Positions 22,045 to 32,566 of a stretch of DNA of 43,137 bases are shown piece after piece. This DNA comes from Micractinium sp. NFX-FRZ (taxonomy: Eukaryota; Chlorophyta; Trebouxiophyceae; Chlorellales; Chlorellaceae), in NCBI GenBank assembly GCA_029339195.1, contig JAPTJF010000506.1:1-43137 (forward strand). The letters are read 5' to 3'. The position numbers were made by a program, and so were the translations under genes. Position 1 is the stretch's first letter. Each line of letters starts with the position of its first letter. The notes beneath the pieces were generated by a model. It worked only from the letters and a program-made list of their open reading frames with translations, was not told the DNA's origin and made no database searches.

Positions 22045-22464
22045 GCTCCTCCGCCACGCACACCAGAAAGGAGTGCAGTCCTTAGCAGGCTGGAGGGTAG
22101 ACACCGCACAGGGCAGGGCTGCGCAGGCTGGGTTCGGTGCTGGGTGGCACACTCAGAGCCCATACAGGGCGGCCGCGGCAACATGTTATTGGGGGCGCAG
22201 GATTGGGTTGCCTGCCACCAACGACTTCTTCCTACTACTGGCGCCGACTGCACCAATAACAGGACTGGCGCAGCACCTTGCTGTGGCCTCCCATGTGCCC
22301 CGCGGCGGCCGCAGCGGCCAGGCGGCTGCCTTGTTGGCCGCTGTCGTCACATTACCACCGCATCTGCTGGCGCTCGCCAGCAACCGATCGCGGTTCTCTG
22401 CCAACAACTGATCGCGGCTCTCTGGCTACCAAGCTTCGCGTCCTGGGCAAGCGCGACGGTGCTG
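22045..22464 (+). promoter_or_regulatory. intergenic region upstream of the F-box gene
   Basis: This 420-base gap between the FKBP poly(A) signal and the F-box start must hold the F-box promoter. Near its end are two 24-base direct repeats (22381-22404 and 22405-22428) sharing CAACyGATCGCGGyTCTCTG. No TATA box is obvious and no exon is supported here. Confidence 0.4.
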
Positions 22465-24185
22465 ATGGCCAGCCAGCCCAACAGCATCCACGACTTGGAT
22501 GATGGCACTCTCGTTCGCATCCTTGGCAAACTGACCCTGGTGGAGAGGTGAGCGCAGCTGCCGCCGTGCCTACGCTGCCGCCGCTGCTGTCGCTGCTGCC
22601 CGCTCCTTGGCACCACACCGTGCGTGACGCCAGGGCCGCCTGCTCTTCTGGTGCCCTCTTCTTACATCATGGGCGTGTACCAAATACCGAACCATTACTT
22701 GATTCACTAAAGCAGCTCGCTGCCCTTCCCCCTTGTGTGCAGGCACTGCGCCGCGCCGCTGGTCTGCAAGCGCTGGCGGGATGCTGCGCTTTCACCCCAG
22801 CTGCTGCGCCAGCTGGAAGCCACATTCCACGACTGGCTTCCTGATAGGTCACACAGCTGGCCAGCACGGCGCCTGCACGCCGTGCGGCGCGGCAGCGCGT
22901 TCGCTGCCTGGCTGGCTCAGCATGCAGCCCAGCACATGGCGGGGCTGAAGCTCGAACTGGAGTCGTTCACTGACGTCGATGGCACCGCCTATGAGGTTGC
23001 CTTGATGGCCGACCTGCCCGCGGCGCTTGCGGCCTGCGCCCACAGCGGCGCACCAGGCCAGCCCCGCCTGACCGAGCTGAGCCTGCACTGGACCAACATC
23101 CCGCTGACTGTCAGCCACTGGGCAGGCATGCTGCGTGCGCTGCGCAGCTTGCGCCTGATTGCGGTCCAGACGGGGCTGGAGCTGCGCGTCTCCCTGCGCC
23201 CACTGACGGCCCTACAAGACCTTCACTTGGAGGGGCGGGACGGGCTCACCCTCCCCGGCTTCCCCTGCCTGCCCACCTCCCTCACCTCGCTGGGCCTCAG
23301 GGGGTGCCAAGACTTTGATGCACCCAAGGACTTTAAAGAGGTGCGCTGCCAACTGTACCGCACGCTGTGCCATGGCGTGCGCGGCCGCACTCGCCATCCT
23401 GCTATATCCCTGCCCCACCCAAACTGCGTCGCCAACCCTGACCATGCATCCGCGCCCCTCCACTCCACTCCGTGCAGCCGGAGCCGCTGCCCCGCCTGCG
23501 CTGCCTGGAGCTGGGCAACGTGGGCGAGGGCGCTGAGGGCGGCTTCTGGGACTGCCTGCCCCGCTTCTCCCGCCTGCAAGTGCTCCTGCTGGAGAGCTGC
23601 ATCCACCTGCCGCCCTGCCTGCCGCGGCTGACCAGTCTGCACACCTTGGAGCTCAGGGAGACGCCATGCGAGGACGATTACGACGAGGAAGATGGCAGAG
23701 ATTGGGACGAACAGGCGCAACTGCTTGGTGCGGCGCTGTGCACGCTGCGCCACCTCACCCGCCTGGAGACGAACAGTCTTGAGCTGCCGCCCTCGGCAGC
23801 AGGCCTGAGCCGGCTGCAGCATCTCGCATGCATGCGCAGCCTGCCCAGCAGCGCCTGCTTCATCCCCACGCTGCGCGACCTCCGTGTGTGGGGCGAATCG
23901 CTGGCGCGGCGGGTTTTGGCTGGTGCACCGAGTCTGGAAAGGCTTGCTATTGTTCTCGAGGGCAGAGGCAGTTCAGACCTCCTTGGGGTTCTTGAGCTGG
24001 CAGCCTCACATCCCTCCCTGTGCTACCTGGCATTCAGGGCTGACAATCTTGAACCTGAGTTGGCGGGCAAGGTGATTGCAGCTGTGCATGAGGCACGGCA
24101 GCGCAACACAGCTCTGGTCATCAACCTGGACCGCTGCCTCCTGCCAGCTCATGAGCAATGGGACGGCTCCAGGGCCTTGACGTGA
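22465..24185 (+). CDS. F-box and leucine-rich-repeat protein
   Basis: Three phase-checked exons (22465-22547, 22743-23340, 23478-24185) give 462 residues. The first 50 residues form an F-box: S-I-H-D-L-D-D-G-T-L-V-R-I-L-G-K-L, then C-A-A-P-L-V-C-K-R-W-R-D-A-A after the first splice. F-boxes dock to SKP1 in SCF ubiquitin ligases. The rest holds irregular leucine-rich repeats, such as L-R-S-L-R-L-I-A-V, L-T-S-L-G-L-R-G-C, L-R-C-L-E-L-G-N-V and L-H-T-L-E-L-R-E-T, presumably the substrate-binding surface. An acidic insert (E-D-D-Y-D-E-E-D-G-R-D) interrupts the repeats near residue 300. The substrate cannot be told. The ATG at 22465 is chosen because the F-box follows at once. Confidence 0.85.
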
Positions 24186-24222
24186 TTCTGCCAAACACCC
24201 ACGATTTACCCTCATACACTTG

Positions 24223-24227
24223 TGTAA
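24223..24227 (+). terminator. TGTAA poly(A) signal of the F-box gene
   Basis: TGTAA lies 38 bases after the F-box stop codon. The gene converges on the kinesin gene, whose stop is at 24467, so the 281-base gap holds both 3' ends. No TGTAA is seen on the minus strand for the kinesin transcript here. Confidence 0.6.
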
Positions 24228-24466
24228 ACAATACTGTCTTCTGTTGCACAGTGAGCTGAAGAAACAACGAGCACAGCTGTGGCAGCTGGGCAAAGCGTCT
24301 CAACTGGACGGAGGGGATGGTTGATAGGAAGCATCAGCGAATCAAGGTGGGCATAACGAGCAAGGGTGGGTTAGCAACAGCATCTGATCTAAATGGGTTG
24401 GGTGGTCTAACCTAACTCAACGACAGTACAACACACAGCGGGGATCACGAAACTCACTGGCACACC

Positions 24467-27400
24467 TCAGTTCCAGCGCCGCCCGCCGGTCTGGCTGCTG
24501 CGCACGCCGCGTGCGCTGTTGAGCGCACCGTTGCCGCTGCTGGCATCGCTGGAAATCGACATGGAGCGGCGCATGGAGGCGGCAGGGGCAGCGGGAGCTG
24601 CTGCCGTGGACCGGCGCAGGCTGCTGGCGCCGCTGGCAGCAGTGTTGCCAGCTGCGGCCCTCTGGTGCAGCGCGGCCCGCCGTGCAGCAGCCTCAGTGGC
24701 TGACTCGCGGGCCGACAGGGGCACACGCGGGATGCTGCTGCTCACAGGTGGGGACTTGTTGGTGCGGCCCAGGCTGGGGCGCGCCGTCAGGCTGCCGCTG
24801 GCGTGCGCCGCTGCCGAGCGCGCTGGGGGACCAGCGGGGGGCGAGGCCTGCGGGATGCGGCTGCTGTTGGGGGCCTGCAGCAGCAAGGGGGCGGAAGGGG
24901 GAATGAGACACTTGAATATGGCCATGCATGCATGAAGCGCTGCTTGGTCAACTGTTGCGCTCACACCAAGCACTGCCCAGCAGCGCAAGGCACCCACCTG
25001 TGGCAGCCTGCTGCCCGCCGCTGAGCTGCTGCTCTTCAGCTGGTGCAGCGCCAGGCGGGCAACCGGCGCACGTGGCGCAGCAGCCGCTGTGCGGGCACCA
25101 GCAGAAGCTGCTGCTGCTGCGCCGCGGGGGGTCAACATGCGTGGCGGGCTCATGGTGATCTGGAAGTTCTCCTCCTCTGCCGCCCCCGCTGCCACCTGCT
25201 GATCCACAACGCCTGCTCCAGGGCTGCACTCGCCGGCTGCTGCCGACAGGCTGCGCATGGGGCTGTCATCCTCGCTGCAGCTGAGGTCGCTGCCATCACT
25301 GGCGTCCATAAGCCAGTTGGTGCTGCTGCCGGGAGAGGTGCGGCGCGCGCTGTTCGGCGCCCGCGCTGACAGCGGCGTCTTGTTCTCCTCTGCCTCGCTG
25401 CGCTGCGGCTGCAGCTTCTGCAGGTTCAGCTTGGCCATGGCCGGCCGCACCCCGGGGATGCTGGGAGCCAGCACAGGCGCCGCCACAAGGCGCTGGCCCT
25501 CTGCCGGCGCCACGGCAGCCACAGCAGGGAGGCCCAGCTTGGTGCCGCCCAGGTTGAGGCGAGACACCTGCGGCGGCTTGCTCACTGCAGCAAAGAGAAA
25601 ACGAGCGCAGAGAAAAGGCAACGCAGCGCCAGTGAGAAAAGGCAACGCAGCGCCAGTGAGCGAGGGCTCTGCAAGGGGAATGTGTCTGCAGCCATGTCAT
25701 GCAGGCAAGCCCCCTACTTGCAGCCACAACCGTGACCCACACGATCTCCCACTGCCCACCTGAGCCGCCGCGTGGTGTGAGGTTGCCGTTGCCAGCCGAC
25801 AGGGCACTGCGGGGCGTCAGGCCACGGTTGCCACCGGTGCTGCCACGCGGTGTCAGGCGGCCACCGCCCACACTGGGAGCGCCAGCTGCCGCCGCCACAG
25901 CAGCTGAGCCGGGCTGCGCCAGTCGAGAGCGAGGGGTGAGCCCACCGCTGCCCGACTGTGCTGCTGCTGCTTGCCGCGGGGGGACAGGACGGTAGGCCCG
26001 GATGGTGCCTTCATCCTCGGAAGATGCGCAGGGGCTGCTGCCACCGACCCGGGCAAGCTGGGCCCTCAGTGCCTCCAGCTCAGCCTGCAGCTCAGCGCTC
26101 CTCTGCTGCTCTGCTACCAGTGCACGCTGGGCGGCTGCAGGAAGGGATAGGTCGGGACCAGGAGGGTAATGCGTCAGCAGAGGGCCATATGCGAAATCGC
26201 ATTGTGTGAAGAAGAGTGATGGTTACACACATGGTATTGGCTGGCCTTCGCACCCACTGCCCGACACTCCTGCACTTGCACAGCCAACCCACTTCTCCCT
26301 GCCTGGCCCCACCAACCTGCTGCCTCACGCTCCGACTTGAGCGCGCGCTCCTTGGCCTCCCAGGCCGCCCCGCTCTCCGCATTCTTCTTGGCAGCACCCA
26401 ACGTGATCTCCGTCACCCCCTTGCCAAAGTTGAGGGTGGACAGCGTCTCGCTCACCGAGCTGGCCTGCGGCAGGGTCACCAGTGAAGGGTACCAGCAGGT
26501 TCAGGGCTTGACAAGTGTTCAAGGATGGCGCTGCTATGGCAGCCAGGGCCTGTCGGTCAGCACAGGAGATGGGCAGACACACCAGGCAAACCAAGCCTCG
26601 CACTCCAAGCATTGCACAGCTGCACATTCGGGGCTATTCAGCCCCTCCAGCGCACCTCTGGCGCCACGTGCATGAACATCATCGTCTTGGCCTGCCCGCT
26701 CAGCGAGTCCTGCAGCAGCTGCGTGAGCTTGGAGTCCCGGAAGGGGACGTGCCCCGACTTGGAGGCCAGTGCGTGCATGACATTACCCAGCGCGCTGCAG
26801 ATAAGGTGAGTATGCAATCACAGGTTAGGCGGGCACGCGGAGCATGTAGGAGGGCCGAGAGTGGAAGGGGCAAGCAGGCGGGGAAGACCCGTATGAGGAG
26901 AGGGCAGCGAGGCATGCCAAGCTCATCCTAGCCAGCCCTCTTGCTCAGCACCGGTGCAAGCAGGCCACGCTTCACAGAGGATGACCCAATGCCCCACCTG
27001 AGGCTCTTGTTGATGTGCTGCGCCTCCAGCAGCTGCTGTCCCTCCGCCCCACTCTTGCCGACGCGCTCGCTGCCAGCCAGGTCAATGAGGTGCAGGCAGC
27101 CGTGGGTGCGGGCGTGGGTGAGCTTGTTGGTGCCGTCCACGATGATGGTCAGAACCTGCAGGTGGGCAGGGTAGTGCAGGGCAGAGGGTTGGAGATGAGC
27201 GGGTAAGTGGGGCAGGAAGCCAGGCAGGCACGTGGGCAGACTGCAGGCAGGAGGGCAAGCAAAAGACTACGAACAGGCAGGCAGGAAGGCAGGAAGGCCG
27301 ACAGGCGGCAGTTGGAGTGGGTTTGCAGGTGGTGGGCTTGGTTGGCAGGCCTGCATGACCCACCTGGTGTGAGCGCGAGGAGCGGTCGTTCATGCGGGTC

Positions 27401-30400
27401 TCCGCCACTGCACGGTTGCGGGCGCCCCGATCCATCACATCTAGCACATTCTCAGTGCACGAAACAGGCACCTGCACAGGGTGTGGGGATAGGGTCAAGC
27501 AGGCAAGCACGCGCAGGAGTGAATGCAAGGGACAGGGGAGGGGAGCTAACACAGGCAAGTCCCAGGTTGGTACCAGTCAGGCTGCGCCCCTGTGCCACCG
27601 ACAGCCAGCCTGCCTCCCGCGGCACACACCACCAATATCGCCCAGGCCGCACCTGGATGGCGTCAGGCACGTTGGACCCGCTGCGCTGGCTGTTGTTCAG
27701 CGGCAGCGAGCGCTGCTGCCGCGCCTCGACATCGCTGACCAGCAGGTCACGAATGGACTGCAGCAAGTGGAGGGAAGCAGGGCGGGGTTGTTTCTGTGTG
27801 CAGGCACCGTTGGCAAACCACAAACTGGTTGCATGCCATTCTCTGTTATCCCCTGCTGCTCTCACAGCTGGCAGATAATCTGAAGCCCACCATCACACAG
27901 CAGCGCAAGGCACAGGCAACGGCCCCTGATCCCCACCCACCTACTCGCTCCCAACCTTGCTCTGTGGCCCCCACCCACCTCATTGTAGATCTCCAGCAGC
28001 TGCACCGAGATGCTGTAGGCCACCTCTGAGCCTCGCTGGCGGTTGAGCTCAAACAGGTCGTCTAGCGCGCGATAGTTGAGGCCCCGCCCTGAGTACTGGT
28101 TGATGTCGGTGCCGCTCATGGTGTGCGTCTTGCCTGCAGGGGTGGGCGAGCCGGGGAAATGGGGCGGGGAGGGGACAAGGCAGGGTGAGCCTGGGAGGAG
28201 CCATGCCTCTCCTGCCTCGCTTGCGGCCCTGCCAGCAGTCGAACATCGCGCAGCCCTGCCCATGGGCAAGCACCAGGCCAGGCCATCCTCTCAAGCAGCA
28301 GAACAGCGCACCTGAGCCGGTCTGGCCGTAGGCAAAGATGCAGACGTTGTAGCCTGCAAGAGAGTGGCGGGGCAAGGCTTGGGCTGTGCGCACCGGGAGA
28401 GACCTGGCAGATGTACATCGGCAGCTCTGCACAGGCAGGTCCTCACAGGCAAACACATCCCATCGTGCCCTTGCCTCCAGAGCACATGACAAGTAAATCG
28501 TGCCCACATGACAACTAAACTGCGATGCTCACCATCCAGGACGGAGCGGATGAGCGGCTGTGTCTCGGCATACACCTGGTCCTGGGTGCTGTCCTCCATG
28601 AACACCTGGGCAGGGGGGAAGGCAGCAAAATCCAGTGCAGGTGAGGTTGGTGGAGAGGAGACGGTGCGGGGCAGGGCAGACATGGCACAGTGCAATCTGG
28701 AGCAGCTTGTGTGCCCCCAAGCAAGGCTCAACAGCTCTCCTGCCCCCGCCCCAAGCATTCCGACTACCAATCAAGCATCCCCGGCCCCCCCACCTTGTCG
28801 AACTTGAAGGAGTGCCACTTGTTGTGCTTGCTGCTGAACACCTGCACCTGGCCCTCGTCGCCCGGCTGCAGCATAAGGCCAGCATGAACATGTGTCAGGA
28901 CAAAGACAGGCAGGGCAACGGGAACACAAAGCAGGCAGATCAGGCAGCCAGCAGGATGCTAACACAGGTGGACATGCCCGGCAGCCCTGGTGCCCTGCCT
29001 CCTCACCTCCACCATGCACTGGGTGGCGTCGCCGGTGCGCCCGCGGGGCCGGATGCGGCAGAAGACGCGGATGTTGCCGCGCAGGTCCTGCGCGACAGGG
29101 AGAATTCAGGGCAGCACTCAGCAGCAGGGAGGTGTTTGCATCGCCGGAAAGAAGGCAGTGGGGCAGAGATGGGGTGAATGGCAAGCATGCATGGCACGTG
29201 CCTGCAGGCACATTGGTGCACACGAGCTCTGCTGTACACCCGCCGGCCCCAGCAGCGCTACTGGTACCGTTACTGCCCGGCCCGGCCCCGCACCTGGACG
29301 GTGTTGTACAGCTGGCGATTCTCCTCTGCCATCACGTGGTACCGCTCCTGCATGCCACGGTATGTCTCAACCTGCGGGCAGGCGGCAGGAAAGCGGCCAG
29401 GAAGCGGACCTGTCAGCCTCAGCACAAACACAGCTGGTGGGAGAAGCAGGCCCCAAGCACTTTGCAGCTGCAGCGGGGCATACATTATGCATGGCACACA
29501 CACGTCATCCCACGTCATGGAACAGAGCAGCCTGCCCGCCCAGCCCAGAACAAGGCCTCCAAACCCGCCTTGTCCAGCCCACCCACGCACCTCCTCAGAC
29601 AGCTCGCAGAGCTTGGTCTCCGCCTCTGCCACGTGCGCCTCTGCCGCCTCCTGCACAGCCCGCAGCTCCGCCTCCTTGCGTGCCACCTCCACAGCCGCCT
29701 GCGCCTCCTTCTCCCTAAGCTGCCGCTCATACTCCTCCCGCTCAGCCGCGCTCAGCTCTGCGGCAGTGCGGGGTGTGCATGCAGGCAGCAGGTAAGCAGA
29801 CAGCAACAGTGTGGCTGGCAGGCGAAGAGGCAATGGACTCAAAGCGGGCTGCCTGGTGCCAGCTGTCGCCAGCTGGCTTCCCCTGTGACAGCGCCCATGG
29901 CCGCACCCACACGTTGCTCCCACACAGGCGCCCTCCACGCCTGCCGCACCCCATGCCACCCACCCTGCCTGCTTCCAACCAGCACACCCAACGCACCTGT
30001 CTCCGGGGCGGGCAGATACTTCACAGCCGCCGCCTGCTCCTTGTAGTGCTTCACCTCCTGCTTGAGGCGGGCGATGTCGCGGCGCATGCGCTCCTGCGCC
30101 TCCTGGCTCAGCTTGAACTCCTGGTCCTTGGCCAGCAACCGCTTCTCGTACTCCTGTGGGGAAAACAAGGACCACATGGCAGGAGGGGGGCTGAGCATGG
30201 GGTTGACAATGGGTGGCAGACGGGCACAGGCGCGGGTTGCAGCTGTGGCACATGCTGCAGCAGTGGGCCGCTAAGCACAGCTGGCCCCCCCCACCAAGCC
30301 CAGTTGCCCGTCCTCCACCACAACCCCTGCCCCCAAGCCACTCACCGCCGTCAGGTTCTGCAGCACCGACTCCAGCACCGGCCCCACTGCATCCAGAGCA

Positions 30401-32155
30401 ATATCGGGCGCCACCCCACCGCCAGCGCGCGGCGGCGGCGGCAGGGGCGTGGCGGGCATGCCCATGGACGACTTGAGCATGTGGTTGCAGGTGCGCATGA
30501 GGTACTCCAGGCCGTCAGCGCCAGAGCCGCGTGCCGTGCCAGACGCGCGGTTCACAGCTGCTGATGCATGCGGCGTGAAGCTGAACTCGCCGCCCGTCGC
30601 CGCCGGGCTGGGCGGCTGACGCAGCGGTGGTGGGGTGAAGCCCGGGCTGGGCGCACCTGCACTGAGTGTCGGGCTGCTGGTGGGGACCGGGCTGGCAGGG
30701 CGCGGGCTGGCGGGGCGGCTGCCCCAGGCGACGCGGCCGGACGGGGGCGCCTGCTGCGCCTGCCACCACGCGTGCAGCGCCAGCAGGCAGTCTGCCACCG
30801 CAGGGCGCTCGCCGGCGTCGTCCAGGTCAGCGGCCGACAGGCACATGTTCTCGTCTCCCGTCATCGCCTTGACGGCCACATTGAAGTTGGCCACATTTTC
30901 AAAAGACTTGATCACCTCGCCTGTGGGGCTGCTGCACTCCTGGGTGTAGTCAATGATCTGCGGGGGAGGCAGCGGGCCAAGGTAAGAGATGAGTGGGGAT
31001 GTGTGCTTTGGGCGGGGGAGGGCCGGCCAGGGGCACGGCATGCAGGTGATGTGCGGGCACCTCAGGAGAGCAGCAGGCAGGCAAGATGGGCACCAGACGC
31101 AATTCACATCTGCACATGCAGCCAGGCAGGCAGCCCAACGGCAGCGCACACACCTTGGTGATGCTGCCGGGGCGGAGCACAGTGGCGAGCCGGCAGAGCG
31201 TCACACCGTCACGCAGGGAGGCGCGGAATGCGGCGTCATTCTCGTGAGGCACGTTGCACCCTGTGAGAGCCACCACCCACTCGGCTGCCTGCTGCCGCCG
31301 GGCGGCCGCCTTGAGGGCACGGGTCTCGCCAGGGCTGAGGCTGGAGCGCAGGCCGGAGGGGCTGGGTGCACGCACCGGCTGCTCCGGCTGCAGCTGTTGC
31401 TCTGCAGGAGCTGCCTGCTCTTGCTGCAGCTGTGGCTCAGAGGGAGCCACCTGCTGCGGCTCCGGCTCTGGCTGCAGCTCAGGCTGCTGCCCCTCTGGCT
31501 GGGCGGGCGGCGAGAAGGAGACCTCTGCTCCCACTGGCGAGGGAGGGCCGGCCTCCTCCTCATCCCCCGGGATCTGCACCTGCGAGGGCGAAAGCAGGCA
31601 AGGTGGTGGAATGAGGCCAGGCAGGCAGGCAAGGCTGCAGGCTGGGGATCGGAAAGAGGGGGGAGGCAGCGAGTAGGATGGAACGGAGGCAAGCATGGGC
31701 AAGCACCAAAGTGTCGGAAGTGTCGGACCGCAACTCCCAGCGCCCACCTCACCTGAAGGGACGCATGGCCTGCTGCTGCCACTGCTGGTGGTTGCTCCTG
31801 CTCCTGCTGCTGGGGCGGTGTCACCGCCTCCGCCTGCTGCTCCGCCACCGCCTGCTCTGCCTGCGGCTGTGCGGGGGGCGAGGGCGGCCCCGCCTCCTCA
31901 GCAGCCTCCTCAGCCGGCTCCACCTGCAGGCAGATTGGCAGGGCAGGTCGTTATGCGCACACTCACAGCCGGCCGGTTGTCAAGCACCCACAGCACAGCA
32001 GCACTTATCAGGCTGGGCGCCCCCGCTGCACAGCTTGCCTGGAGGGCGGCGGGTGCGTCCGCCACAGCGGCCTCCGCCGCGGGGGCCTCTGCCTTGTGCT
32101 GCTGCTGCTCCTCGCAAAGCTGCATAGATGCCGCCTCGGCGTCGCTGTCTAGCAT
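24467..32155 (-). CDS. kinesin-14 motor with N-terminal calponin-homology domain (KCH type)
   Basis: Twenty exons in phase, about 1,392 residues: 32155-32039, 31923-31753, 31579-31154, 30957-30346, 30153-29997, 29757-29591, 29371-29294, 29087-29007, 28865-28794, 28605-28533, 28353-28312, 28133-27979, 27757-27653, 27471-27364, 27155-26998, 26794-26656, 26464-26317, 26134-25760, 25584-24998, 24874-24467. Order: acidic Ala/Glu/Gln/Pro-rich head; CH domain (about 182-304; [26 protein letters not shown]); coiled coil (about 446-560); the kinesin-14 neck [13 protein letters not shown]; motor (about 577-910) with P-loop G-Q-T-G-S-G-K-T, switch I N-D-R-S-S-R-S-H and switch II D-L-A-G-S-E-R; Ser/Pro-rich tail. 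Kinesin-14 motors walk to microtubule minus ends, and the CH domain suggests actin binding. The exon 1 donor is uncertain: GC at 32038, or GT at 31966 with a 43-base intron. Confidence 0.92.
25612..25659. repeat. perfect 24-bp tandem duplication in a kinesin intron
   Basis: The unit beginning GAAAAGGCAACGCAGCGCC is present twice with no mismatch (25612-25635 and 25636-25659), in the intron between the two tail exons 26134-25760 and 25584-24998. Perfect identity suggests a recent slippage or repair event. Confidence 0.9.
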
Positions 32156-32566
32156 GGCTGGCTCAGCCTGAAGGCAGCCAGGGCTGGCGCCAACTGTTGC
32201 AGCCTGCTTGGCCCCGCTCGAAGTGAGGGGCACAGGGCGAGGCAAGCCGCCCGTCAGCTGTTGGGAGTTCACCCTCGATGCCGGCTGGGAGGCGCAAGAG
32301 GCGCCGCAACAGCGCCTGGGGAGGGGACGCGGACGCCGCAACAACACGAACGCCCGGTGGTTATACGCCGGACTGTCCGCTCCAACCGCCGCCCAACACT
32401 AGCCGTAAACGCGGCAGACACGAGTGGGGCATGAAGAATTTGCAAAAAAACCGCTGTGCCACATGCTGTGCCACGTCCTGCTCGGAGACCTCTGGGCCTG
32501 GTTTCATCCATTTCGACACACGCGGATCTCTGCCCAATTTTGAGAGCAGCCGTGGGCGCAACAGCG
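32156..32566. promoter_or_regulatory. bidirectional promoter region, kinesin / UTP14
   Basis: The kinesin start (32155, minus) and the UTP14 start (32567, plus) are only 411 bases apart and diverge, so both promoters must lie here or overlap the first exons. No TATA element is obvious. The kinesin frame stays open upstream of its ATG to about 32347, and a CTTCAG acceptor-like site sits just before it, so a 5' exon or longer N-terminus cannot be excluded. Confidence 0.6.

Noticed and set aside
21221..22411. Plus-strand 396-codon open frame between FKBP and the F-box gene
   Set aside because: It overlaps the last FKBP exons out of frame and has no domain-like motif; GC-rich chance open frame.
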